A stretch of 64,000 nucleotides of DNA from Flaveria trinervia. Its lineage: Eukaryota; Streptophyta; Magnoliopsida; Asterales; Asteraceae. Shown here piece by piece: positions 54,076 through 64,000 of this stretch. Where the stretch lies: assembly GCA_025506515.1 (NCBI GenBank), contig JACCIX010000984.1, forward strand, positions 1 to 64,000. The letters are read 5' to 3'. Under the pieces are notes generated by a model. That model made no database searches and was not told the DNA's origin. It saw nothing but the letters and a program-made list of their open reading frames with translations. How positions within the stretch are numbered: the stretch's first letter is position 1; each line of letters starts with the position of its first letter. The translations under genes were made by a program, and so were the position numbers.

Positions 54076-54949
54076 TGATAGGATCTCAGCATCTAGTTTG
54101 ATCGATTCGAATGATTTCAGTAGCGGAATAGAGTACCAACTAGCACAATTCGAGCAAGAATACCGAAGATATAGCAATGAACAGAATTAGTTATAGAGAG
54201 AGAAAGTTTCTGCAAAAGGAATATTTCATTCAATCACACGCTTTGGCATGGCATTCGCAAAATTACAATTTAGGTCATTCTTCCTTATATAAGGAAAGAT
54301 GACGTAGGCTGATGTCACTTGATAGTGACATCTAACCGTTATTTAACAAACTACTGAAACACTAAAACTACTGAAGATGTCAAGCAGCTGACATCTTCTT
54401 ACAAGAAGCTAAGTGTTTACTTATTACAAAACTACTGATAAGAAACTACTGAAACTACAACGACTGAAGAACAAGCTCTTCAATCGTTTTACAAAACTAC
54501 TAAAAGTAAAAATATATAAAACTACTGATAAACACACTACTGAAGAAGTACTCTTTAGCTGTTGTGACAAACTAAAACTTCAGCACTTGGTCTTCAGACT
54601 TGAACTTCAGACGTTTCATTAGCTGATGACTTCAGTAGATGTCATCAGCTGATGTCTTCAGTCTTTGTCTTCAGACTTTGTACATCAGTGTTGATCTTCA
54701 GCACTTGTGGACTCTTCAACTGTTGAACTTCAGTACTTTGGTCTTCAGCTTCAGCACTTGTATTCTTCGGCTGTTGACCTTCAGTACTTTGGTCTTCAGC
54801 TTCAGCACTTGTGTTCTTCAGCTGTGGACTTCAGCACTTTAGTCTTCAGCACTTGTCGAACTGCTGATGAAGCCTTCAGCAGTTGTTGTGATATCATGTG
54901 GGACTTAGAGGTTTTCTGATCTTGGCTCATTGGTTCTTTTGGTCCAACA
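54076..54949 (-). repeat. 5' LTR of element G (874 bp)
   Basis: Near-identical to 44567-45446, differing by a few short deletions (for example in the CTTCAG array near 54690 and 54825). Confidence 0.95.
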
Positions 54950-54954
54950 ACCAT

Positions 54955-56165
54955 TTATTGCTATTGGACCTTGTTGACTTTGTATTCATGACAATTATGC
55001 ACAAGAAGGTTTAAAATTCAATAACTTCATGTATCCAAAAGCCAAGATAGTGCTCAAGTTCTAATTCCTTCATATTGATAATTCATTTTGACAATTCTGT
55101 TGTTAACTTATTTTCATGATTCTACTCCCCCTAAATTTTTTATTAATGATGTGTGAATGCATTTATCATAAATTTCTAAGAAGAATATCATGAAAGACAT
55201 ATGTTGTCCAAACCGAAATAAATTAAACTAAACTAATTTGAAATGAGGACTATTTACAAGCATATATATACATATATAATAGGATCATACTATAATACTA
55301 AGTATCTTCCTAAAGAGTTAATTTATTGAAATGATACCTGATCTTTGTTCTGATTGCAAGTATGTTTGTCCACTTAAATTCATACAAGAGTATTGTATCA
55401 ACTAGGCGCTATTTATCATGTTTTAATGTTTATTAGAAAGTAACTATTATGGGCTTCACATTCAGTTCACTTAAAGTTGTCCTCCCTTTGTGAATCAAAT
55501 CATTATTTTGTCACACTTACAAACTATGTACTTTAAGTTATAAGTTCTATCTTGAGATTCATTGGACATCTCATTAATACGTTGTTGAAAAAGCTCTAGA
55601 AATAATATACAGTTGATCACATAGGATTCTTTTGAGAGCTTAGATATGATCATCATCAGGTCACCAGGTCTTTACTCACGTAAAACAGAGGTGCGTTTAA
55701 CCCAGGTCTTTGTTTACACAAAACAGAGGGATGATGAGGATCATAATATTTCCACGAGATGGTTACAAATGTAAATAATGGTGATCATACACCCAGGTCT
55801 TTGTTTACACAAAATAGAGGGAGTAAGATTTTCAAAAATAGATATTATAAAGTGTCGGTAAATAGTGTGTTTAGATGAGTGATTTGGTCACATCATAAAA
55901 TGACTCACTTTTTGTATCCTTGAAATGAAGTTTCCTACAAACAAGCACTTGCATTATGTTAGCCATGCACTAAGTGTAGTTTCCACTTCAAGATGAACTA
56001 CTTACTATTCAAGTAACTAGATCAGATTTGAATAGAATTGAAGAATTCAGGTAGAAGCACAGACATAGTATACTATCATTTCCCATACGTATGTCATGCT
56101 AAATCTTTATCATTAAAACAATGTACAAGGACAGACACATGCTTTTATTTGTTTGGTCATTATGA
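54955..56165. other. Non-coding gap of F, right part, with repeated motif
   Basis: About 1.2 kb without a credible reading frame between the RNase H stop and insertion G. It holds three copies of CCAGGTCTTTG...AACAGAGGG at 55664-55691, 55701-55730 and 55792-55820. The motif is related to the two copies at the same relative place in B. Confidence 0.75.
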
Positions 56166-56825
56166 TTAATCTAAGTTAATCATCCCCATAGACTCAATTA
56201 GAAAATTAAATCTAACTGAATCAAAGGCTTTAGTGAATAAATCAGCAAGCTGATTTGTTGTATCCACTTTGACTAACTTCATCAAACCTTTTTCTGAGCA
56301 ATCTCTCAGAAAATGGTATCTTATTTCAATATGCTTTGTTTTACTATGTTGCACAGGATCAGCAGTTATAAACATAGCAGTTGAATTGTCAATGTAAATT
56401 TAAGTTTGAAGGAAACTGTAACCATAATCAAGCAATTGGTTCTGCAACCAAAGGACTTGAGAGCAACTAGCTGAAGCAGCTATGTACTCAGCCTCAGCCG
56501 TGGATACAGATACATTTGTTTGCTTCTTGCACTGCCATGAAACTAGTCTTGGTCCTATGAATTGACATCCACCAGTTGTAGATTTTCTGTTGTTGTTGAG
56601 TATGAGTAGAGAGTGAAATCACCATCTTTTGGATACCAAATACCAAGTCCTGATTTTCCTTTGAGATATCTGAAAATTCTTTTCACAACATTCAAATGAG
56701 ACTCTTTTGATCTGATTGGTACCTAGCACAAACACACACAGCAAACATAATGTCAGGTTTACTGGCAGTTAAATACATAAGTGATCCTATCATTGATCTA
56801 TATAATCTTTAATCAACAGTTTTTC
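56166..56825 (-). pseudogene. Copia F RNase H
   Basis: Blocks include STTGGCQFIGPRLVSWQCKK and VSTAEAEYIAASASCSQVLW (about 56450-56590). DNSTAMFITADPVQHSKTK and IEIRYHFLRDCSEKG follow in 56166-56400. It ends with ADLFTKAFDS. Frame breaks lie upstream near 56630 and 56800. Confidence 0.86.
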
Positions 56826-57830
56826 CTATAGGATCAGGTACAATCTTTTCAATTGTTGATGTTGGTGTTTTGCATCAACCAGGTTGTACTTCTTCAATAT
56901 TTGATGTATATATTTCTCTTGATTGATGAATATCCTATCTGTCTTCTGATGAACTTGTAGACCAAGAAAGAAAGTTAATTCTCCCATTGAATTCATCTGA
57001 AACTCTGATTTCATCAATTGTTCAAAGCTTAAACACAATCTCTTGTTGGTTGATCCAAATATAATGTCATCAACATAGATTTGAACAACTAAGAGATCTT
57101 GATGTTCTTGTTTGAGAAAGAGAGTCTGATCAATAGTTCCCCTTTTGTATCCATGCTTGAGCAAGAAAGATGATAATGTTTCATACCACTTCCTTGGTGC
57201 TTGGTACAGACCATACAAAGCTTTGTCATGTTTGTATACCTTGTGTGGATAGTGAGGATCTTCAAATCTAAGAGGTTGTGATACATAGACTTCTTCACCA
57301 ATTTTCCCATATAGGAAGGCACACTTGACATCCATTTTATAAACATTGAACTTCTTATATGATGCATATGCTAGGAATACTCTTATGGCTTCAATTCTTA
57401 CCACTGGTGCAGAAACTTCATCATAGTCTATTCCTTCTTCTTGTGTGTATCCTTGTGCAATCAACCTTGCTTGTTTCTTACAATTATACCTCTATCATCT
57501 AGTTTATTTTTGAAGAGCTATCTAGTTCTAATTGGATGTTGGCCTTCAGGTAAATCAACTAGAATCCATACTTTTTGCTTTCTAAATTGTTGAAGCTCTT
57601 CTTGCATAGCTTCAGTCCACTGTTGTCCTTTAGAGCAGCTGTGATGTTTGGAAGAACCACTTGTGAAAGAAAACAAGTGAAAAGACAGATGTTGGCAGTA
57701 CCACTTTGGCTTCTAGTAGTTCTTTTGGCAGGATCTCCAATGATGTTGTTGACTGGCTGAGTCTTATGGATTCTTGTTGATGGAGTTGATTCAACTGGAA
57801 TAGATGACTCCAAGTTAGTCATATCCATTG
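56826..57830 (-). pseudogene. Copia F reverse transcriptase, YVDD intact
   Basis: The upstream piece 57559-57828 holds the Ser/Thr linker and LKLCKKSFNNLESKKYGF. The main open piece 56826-57464 has AQGYTQEEGIDYDEVSAPV, ALYGLYQAPRKWYETL, VVQIYVDDIIFGSTNK and GELTFFLGLQVHQK. The catalytic YVDD is intact, unlike in B. A frameshift near 57480 splits the two pieces and another near 56850 ends the second. Confidence 0.88.
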
Positions 57831-57984
57831 TTGTAGGATGATCTATTCCAGATTATGAGTTTAGTAAGTAGTCAAAGTGTTCTTCTTGTACATCATGGGT
57901 ATTGAGTGGTCTTCCTTAGTTTGGACATCAGGAGATACTTAATGTCTTCTGTAGGAATTTCTCCTAAAGCATTATGTTCTTCGT

Positions 57985-58085
57985 ATAAGTTATAGCAACT
58001 TCTCCGAAAACATTTTGTTCATCCGCAGGAGTTACAACAACTTCTTCGCAAACATTTTGTTCATCCGTAAGGGTTACATGAACTT
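57985..58085. repeat. 42-base tandem repeat in F pol linker
   Basis: Two adjoining copies of a unit with ACTTCTYCGMAAACATTTTG and TTCATCCGYARG blocks. It contains the F-family TCATCCG core and lies between integrase and RT, where the protein is a variable linker. Confidence 0.75.
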
Positions 58086-58439
58086 CTCTGGATGGTATAT
58101 AAGGAATTGATGAATTATTTCCAATGGTGGTTGTATCTTTTTAAGAGCCTGGAACAGTTGCTGATATATTATTCATATCTTTGGATATACAGTGTACATC
58201 TACTGATGGAGAGTTAGTAGCTGTTGATGAAGTGTTTTTCCTTGGAGGATCAACAGATAATGATACTTCATTCAAAGTTGGGGGAACACAATGGATAGCA
58301 TGTATCATCAGATCCTGCATAATTCAAATAACCAGAGTTAAATGACTCAGTTAAAGCATTTATATCAAACAACCATGATGATCCTTTAACTGATTCAGTA
58401 AATACAGATTTATCAAAAGATACATTAGGAGTTTCTTCC

Positions 58440-59300
58440 ATAATGTTATGTTATGGAATGTAGACCCCGTAAGATTTAGATGTTGAAGAATATCCAACAA
58501 AGAAACCATCATAGGCCTTTTCTGAAAAAATTTCCGATTGATCTTTTATGTTTAAAACAGATACATGACACTCAAAAGCTTTAAGATATCCTATATAGGA
58601 TTTTCTTTAAATAAAAGCTCATAAGGTGTTTTGTTATATTCTTTGACAATCAATGTTCTATTTTGAACATTGCATGTTGTATTCACTACCTCAACCCAAA
58701 AGGTGATAGGCAGTTATGAATCAGCTAGCATTGTTCTGGCTGCTTCAATAAGTGTTTGTTTCTTCTTTCAGCCACTCCATTTTGTTATGGAGTTCTTGGT
58801 GCACTGAATTGCCTTGCAATACCTTCATTTCTGCAAAAGAAATCCCAATCAAAATTAACAAATTCAGTACCATTGTCACTCCTGAAAATTTTCACTTTTA
58901 AATCAAGTTGAGTCTCAATCTTGATGACAAAGTCCATTAATGTTTCTGATGTTTCGCTCTTTTGTTTTAAGAAAAAGACCCAAGTGAATCTAGTGAAATC
59001 ATCAACTATCACCGGACAATATTGTCTCTTTCAAATGCTCATCACATTGGTTGGACCAAACAGATTCATGCGAAGCAATTTGAGAGGTGTAGTGTTTATA
59101 TTGATAGTTTTATATTTATGAGACACTCTGTGTTGTTTTCCTATGTAACAAAAAGAACAATGATTTGAGCAAGAAAATTCTTTCTTTGGCAATCCAATGA
59201 CTAAGTCATTTTTCACCAATTTGTTCATGTTCTTTATGTTAGAATGGACAAGCCTTCTATGCCACAATTGAGATTCATCTTCTGATGACTTAGATAGGAG
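58440..59300 (-). pseudogene. Copia F integrase
   Basis: Zinc region WHRRLVHS...HCSFCYIGKQH and then LLRMNLFGP (59031-59267), where the first catalytic Asp is Asn (codon 59064-59066). IVDDFTRFTWVFFLKQ, FRSDNGTEFVNF and FSAPRTP then a stop follow (58785-59012). Further decayed blocks (NGVAERRNR-like, YSSTSKS) reach about 58440. Confidence 0.86.
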
Positions 59301-59720
59301 GCATGTCTAATGTGTTATGCTAGAAGAGTTGTTCATATCCAAAAATATGTGTTTCCTTTTCTTAATGCTTTAAGAAGGACCCAATCTTCTGGAACAGAAA
59401 AACCTGGCTTAAAAATGTAACAGTTAGTGTTATTAAATAATATGATATAATTTTGATCACAGATTTGAGACACACTTAGTAATTTATATTGTAAGTTTTC
59501 ACAATAGTTTACTTTCTCAAATTTGAGCACACCATTAGTTATCATTCCTTCACCAACAATTTTACCTCCTTTTTATCCCCATCAAATGCCATATATGAAG
59601 CATTTTTATGTTTGAAGTCACAAAGAAATGAACAGTTTCCTGTCATATGTTTGGAACAACCACTATCAACATACCACTTGTTGTCAGTTCTCCAAGATTG
59701 TTCCTGCACACAGAAAGCAA
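59300..59720 (-). pseudogene. Copia F protease
   Basis: KWYVDSGCSKHMTGNCSFL (about 59630-59680) carries the intact DSG site. MITNGVLKFEKVNYCENLQY and LLSVSQICDQNYIILF follow in 59333-59545 after a frameshift. Confidence 0.84.
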
Positions 59721-62700
59721 TCAGTTAGAGTTCACAACCCAAGCCGTAATGATCTTGGGTTTGCCAGCAGTATCTAAAATGTTATTCCTTATGAATAAGT
59801 CTTGAAGTTTTAGTTTTAGTTTTGTTTGATTCATTTTGAGTTGTTGCATGTGAGGATGATTCTGTTGAAAATGATGTTGATGAAGTAGATCCTAGTTTCT
59901 CAACCTCTTCTTCATTCACCTTAATTTTGTTAAATTGATGCTTTGGTTTGATGATGATTTTTGATTGTTGAACGTATCACTATCTTTTATTTTGAATGAG
60001 GTACATGAGTTCCTTTTTCAAAATTATCAAAGAAAGCATCATCAACATTTGTTTCCTTTTCAATCAAATCCACCTGTTTGTGAGGTGTTTTGATTGCTGG
60101 AATGTTATTCTATTCTTTACAGGTTGAACATCAATAGATGTTTTCTCCTTTGGTTTTTGCTTTTGTTTTTATTGAGTCTTCTTAATTTTTGACTCATTTT
60201 CACAATCACTAGATTGAGTGTCTGATTCAGATTTATCTGATTGTCTCTTCTTTGAGCTCTTTGTCTTGTTCTTTTTGTTGAAATAACACACCTGAGTTAA
60301 ATGGTTATTTTGTTACAAATAGCACAATGTTTGTTGAAGTAACAGTCAGACGTCATGTGATGTTCATATTACAAATATAATAGTAACTATTGAAGTAACT
60401 GTCATCAGTATTATGGTTCTCATGTCCCACCATTTGCAATACATCTCTTTTGATTCTTTGTCAGAATTAGTTACTATCTTCTTATTTGTCAACTTCTGAG
60501 ACTTAGCATCTCCTTTTCAATTTTGAAGTAGATTTGTTTGTTGTTGACTTTGCCTCCTGTAGATCATCTACTGAAACAGTGTGAAATTCTACTGAAGGTT
60601 TCTTCTTCCGTAGACCTCTACTGAAGAAGGTTTCTTCTTCCGCTGAAGATGAGCTGAAAGCTTCCTTTTTGCTTTTTCCACAGATGATTTGTGTAGGAAG
60701 TACAATTTTTAATTTCTTCATGTGAAGATTTTTGTTGCTGATGTAGTTCTTGAAGACCTTCATTCAGCTGAGCTATTCTCTTGCAAATAGTCGTCAGCAT
60801 GTTTCTTTGTTTTGGAGGATATTGCAGCTTTGTTTCTTCAAGCACTGTTGGAATGTTTGTTTCAAAAACATAATTCTTACCCTTGTTCAGTAGATCATCA
60901 ACATGTTCATCAATATCATCCAAATCATCACACTCATCAAAGTCAAATTCTGAATCCTTTTGATTTATCTTTTCTGATTCAGAAGACTCAGTTCATTCAC
61001 CTTAGTTTTATTATGAATATCTTGTTGATTAGAATTTGATTCAAACTTGGGGCTTGGCACAAAATGATTTGACAAGTTATTTGTCATTGATTAAGGAAAA
61101 GGTGTGTAATTATTGTTTATAGGAGGCGCCACAACATTGTATCCCAACCCAGACCTGTTCTTAGATTCAATATGAGAATTTAATAATTTCTCATACTGCT
61201 GAGATGAAAGTTGAAACTTCTGAAGTTTCATTTCAGTTGATGCATGATCAGTCATGGATTTAGTTAAGGAAGTGGTCAGATGCTCAACTTGTGCCTTTAA
61301 ACTATAATTTTTGAAACTATTTATCTAAATCCTTTTGTAAAGAGTTAATTTTTATTTGATATAATTTTTGTTATCTTAAATGAGATTCATTCAAAATCAT
61401 AGTTTCTTTAACTTTATCAGACAGTTGTTGAGCATAGACTCTATATCTTTCAACTTCCTCAACACATATTAATGAACATAACTATCTCTTACCTCACTAG
61501 CCATGGGGGAACTTTGTTTTTCATATGAGCCATTAAAGCTTGATTTTCTTCTGAAACTTCCTTCTCAGAGATACTCCAATCACAAGTTCTATCTTGAAAG
61601 ATGATCAACCTAGTTTCTTTGGAGTTACTTGTTCCTGCTGATGTATTAGTGGCTGGTGTGGATGAGTTTGTAAGTTGTGGTTGCCTGAAGGATCTTTGTG
61701 ATGATGATGTTTGTTTAGACTGATGTCTTGATGTGATGACTTAGGATTTGATTATTGATTGCATTCTCTAGAAAAATGTCCATAGAGATTGTACTTGAAG
61801 CATCTTACCTTAGACTTATCAACACCATCTTTGATGATTTACTTGCAGCAGCCAAATTCTTATTTCTCCTCAGATGTTGTTTGGCTCTATAAGCAATCAT
61901 TGCAATTTGCCATTGTAGGTCCATCCCCTCTACTACATCTGGATGTAGTTCTTCCAAGTCCTACTGGCAATGTTGTAGAGGTTAACGAGCTTCCAAGGTA
62001 AGCTTGAAAACTTGAGCTAAAAGCTACAAAAGTTGCTTTTTGTTCTTCAGAGTCCGGAATGACAGCGATGGACTCTGTTTGATTGTTATTTGATGAAGAC
62101 TTTGCTGATGATGTATCTCTTTGATCATAGAAGATTTCAAGCTTTGATGCATAGAAACTTACTTCCTCTTCATCTTCCTCAAAGTACAAGAGTTATCACC
62201 ATCATTGTGGAAGTAAAGGCACTTCCTACACTTGTTGTTTTTTAAAGTGATACGGTGACACATGAGTTCTCACACTCTTGTTTCTTGATTTTTCATCCAT
62301 TTCAAGAGCCGCAACTTTAGCTACTAGCATATCTAAACCAGTTGCTTTGAGATCAATTATGTTTTTGAACATGGACACAGTTTGCTTCCAACTTTCTGGC
62401 AAAGTATGAAGCATCTTCTTGTTTAGTTCCCAGTTGTGTATTTCAACTCCAACATATTCATCTCTGTAACCAGTTGCATAAATCTATGGAGTTGTTGAGG
62501 AATTGATTCACCCTCAATATGATGAAAGGTTTCATATTGTGACCGAAGGGTGTCCATCCTAATGCTTTGATTTCATCACTCCCTTCATAGAGTGTATAAA
62601 GAATCTTTCACAAGGAATATGTTGTTCAGTAATTCTCACACCTGATTAATATTTCTTCAGGTAAAGCCATACTAAGCAAACTGTATGTTTTAATATCAAC

Positions 62701-62822
62701 TTTCACCTTCTTAACATCATAGGTGATAGATCTTTGTACTTATGGGTTGATTGTTGTCATTATAATCCGGCCCAAGAGTGGGTGGAATATAAGGACCTTT
62801 AGTATTGAAACCCATAAGTCAG
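59721..62822 (-). pseudogene. Copia F gag, heavily broken
   Basis: A start near 62818 (MGFNTKGPYIPPTLG) is followed by capsid blocks YETFHHIEGESIPQQLHRFM (about 62500) and LPESWKQTVSMFKNII (62226-62414). Next are an acidic segment (61887-62189) and a first knuckle CFKYNLYGHFSREC near 61750-61800 (second Cys is Tyr). A long helical region follows (60618-60923: NMLTTICKRIAQLNEGLQEL). The second knuckle-like CAICNK...C lies near 60270-60330, with a stop inside. The layout is the same as in B and G: two knuckles around a coiled coil. Confidence 0.78.
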
Positions 62823-63333
62823 AATCTGTATAATTAATATGATTCCGGAACTTGATTTTCTAGGATTTGAAGTCTGCTTTCGTTTCTAACTTTGGAGGTT
62901 GGTATGATGATCCACAAAGTTACTCATGTTTAGTTAGATCTAAGATTTTAACAAGAAATGAACTAATTAGTGACAATACTTGAATTATAATAAACAAGCA
63001 GTTGTGGTCACAAATCAGTCATCCTTTCAATGATAATTATATATCAAATTAAGGATTTTGTCAATGTATTTGTTCAATTAAATATGAACAATATATGAAT
63101 GTCAATCAATAATCAAGATCTACTATTCAATTGTTTTGAATATTGACCCAAGTTAAATAAGCAATGTAACAGTACTTGCTGAGAGACAAATCACTTTTTT
63201 GATTAAATCACACAACCGATTTGCTTAGAAACAATATATCTGATCAGCAGAGACTGACAAATCAATGGAATCAGCAAACAATTAAACAAAATTAACACCG
63301 ATAGATCAATCGATCTAAATAAATGAGCACTTG
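62823..63333. other. 5' leader of element F
   Basis: About 500 AT-rich bases between PBS and gag start. I see no dense motif array here, unlike the leaders of B, A' and Z. Confidence 0.6.
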
Positions 63334-63345
63334 GCTCTGATACCA
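63334..63345 (-). other. Primer-binding site of element F
   Basis: GCTCTGATACCA on the plus strand, initiator tRNA-Met type, two bases from the LTR. Confidence 0.92.
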
Positions 63346-63347
63346 CC

Positions 63348-64000
63348 TGTGAATCCAAGGATCGCAATCAGGAATTATCAGTGTTACTTTTGAGCAAGTC
63401 AATGTTTGCGGAATTAACATTAACTTTGTTTAATGGTTTTTAATAAATTCAATATGATTAATGATTGATACGAACACAATAATAAGAACACAATTAATAA
63501 TCAAACAAAATATTTCAGTCAAATGTATTTCATTAAACATGATAATGATTACAGAAGAATAAACATTGAAAGAAATAAAATTGTTTTAATGTATTGATGT
63601 TGATGTGACGGCTGTCAGGGTTAGTGTTTGTATGATTTGATGTTTGGTTGTTTGTGATCGTGTGTGTTCTGGCCATCGTCCTTTTTCTTTGATGTGAAAC
63701 CTAGGATCCATATTTATAGGAATGCGTGTTTCAGTTAAAGAAACACCGGATCTCTTGGAATTTGCACAACTATCTTGTTAACGTGTTGACTTGTTGACTT
63801 GTAACACTTGTTTATTAAATACAAGTGTTTGGACTCCGAAGGAATATGGTCTTCCGTAGAAGTTTGTTCTTCCGAAGGTATCTTGATCTTCCGAAGGTAT
63901 CTGATCTTCCGAAGGTATCTTGATCTTCTGAAGCTATCTTGTTCATCCGCATGAGTCTTCACTTGAACTCTGATTCACTTGAACTCCAGTTGATTACTCA
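63348..64000 (-). repeat. 5' LTR of element F, cut by window edge
   Basis: It begins TGTGAATCCAAGG like the 3' LTR. A minus-strand TATA box lies near 63717. The motif CTTCCGAAGGTATCTTGAT is repeated in tandem at 63850-63945, with more units than in the 3' LTR. Confidence 0.9.

Larger units (their letters stand above)
44562..54954 (-). mobile_element. Copia element G with ACCAT duplication, RT and RNase H deleted
   Basis: The element spans 44567-54949 (10,383 bp). LTRs are 880 and 874 bp, near-identical with small indels, TG...CA ends. ACCAT flanks both sides (44562-44566, 54950-54954). It has a Met PBS (54062-54073) and polypurine tract (45447-45461). Order on the minus strand: gag, protease, integrase, start of RT, then directly the extra ORF. 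It inserted into the non-coding gap of F. Confidence 0.95.
37159..64000 (-). mobile_element. Copia element F, 5' LTR runs off the right edge
   Basis: A minus-strand element with its 3' LTR at 37159-38035 and its 5' LTR starting at 63348 and leaving the window. Inside, right to left: PBS, leader, gag, protease, integrase, RT, RNase H, non-coding gap, extra ORF, polypurine tract. It is interrupted by the complete Copia G (44567-54949) and the solo Gypsy LTR H (40041-42457). Without these, the visible part is about 14 kb, close to the length of B. Left flank CAATG (37154-37158) is the expected target duplication; the partner is off-window. Confidence 0.9.

Overview
The window is plant nuclear DNA made almost entirely of nested, mostly decayed LTR retrotransposons. 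I see no convincing host gene, no rRNA or canonical tRNA gene and no bacterial feature. It is AT-rich. Every Copia element, and the small element D, has a primer-binding site (PBS) complementary to initiator tRNA-Met. The long Copia elements carry an extra open reading frame downstream of RNase H. From memory of similar proteins I think an Asteraceae (daisy family) genome is likely, but this is inference.

Layout. Positions 1-4090 hold three stacked Copia pieces: Z (minus, runs off the left edge) sits in A (plus), and A sits in A' (minus, same family as A). A' interrupts a Ty3/Gypsy LTR (4091-5828). Next comes Gypsy element C (minus): probable 3' LTR 5829-7710, integrase and RNase H 7711-9635. 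C is split by complete Copia element B (9636-23647, target-site duplication ATAAG) and resumes with RT, protease and gag at 23653-25658. A short non-coding LTR element D then begins. It is interrupted by Gypsy element E (26532 to about 33918, plus strand). The block around 25.49-26.53 kb is repeated at 33.95-35.03 kb. In that second copy E is reduced to a solo LTR (35031-36567, duplication GACCA), and D ends at 37153. From 37159 to beyond the right edge lies Copia element F (minus). F is interrupted by a solo Gypsy LTR H (40041-42457) and by a young-looking Copia element G (44567-54949, duplication ACCAT).

How the parts work together. B, F and G share one plan, read on the minus strand: LTR, Met PBS, long gag with two zinc knuckles around a coiled coil, protease, integrase, RT and RNase H (deleted in G), a non-coding stretch, an extra ORF, a polypurine tract, LTR. 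The extra ORF has a conserved N-terminal domain (an RRVL-L-D core and a YPRFL-like motif), a low-complexity acidic, basic or coiled middle, and a C-terminal domain. The C-terminal end of the same gene survives in A. Each Copia family also carries its own dense array of a short family-specific motif in LTRs or untranslated regions. B and F share a separate repeated non-coding motif between RNase H and the extra ORF. The extra ORF together with the motif arrays is the best candidate here for an undescribed system.

Most reading frames are broken, so coding entries are given as pseudogenes. Coordinates of broken genes are domain extents judged by eye. LTR ends, PBSs, polypurine tracts and target-site duplications were located base by base.
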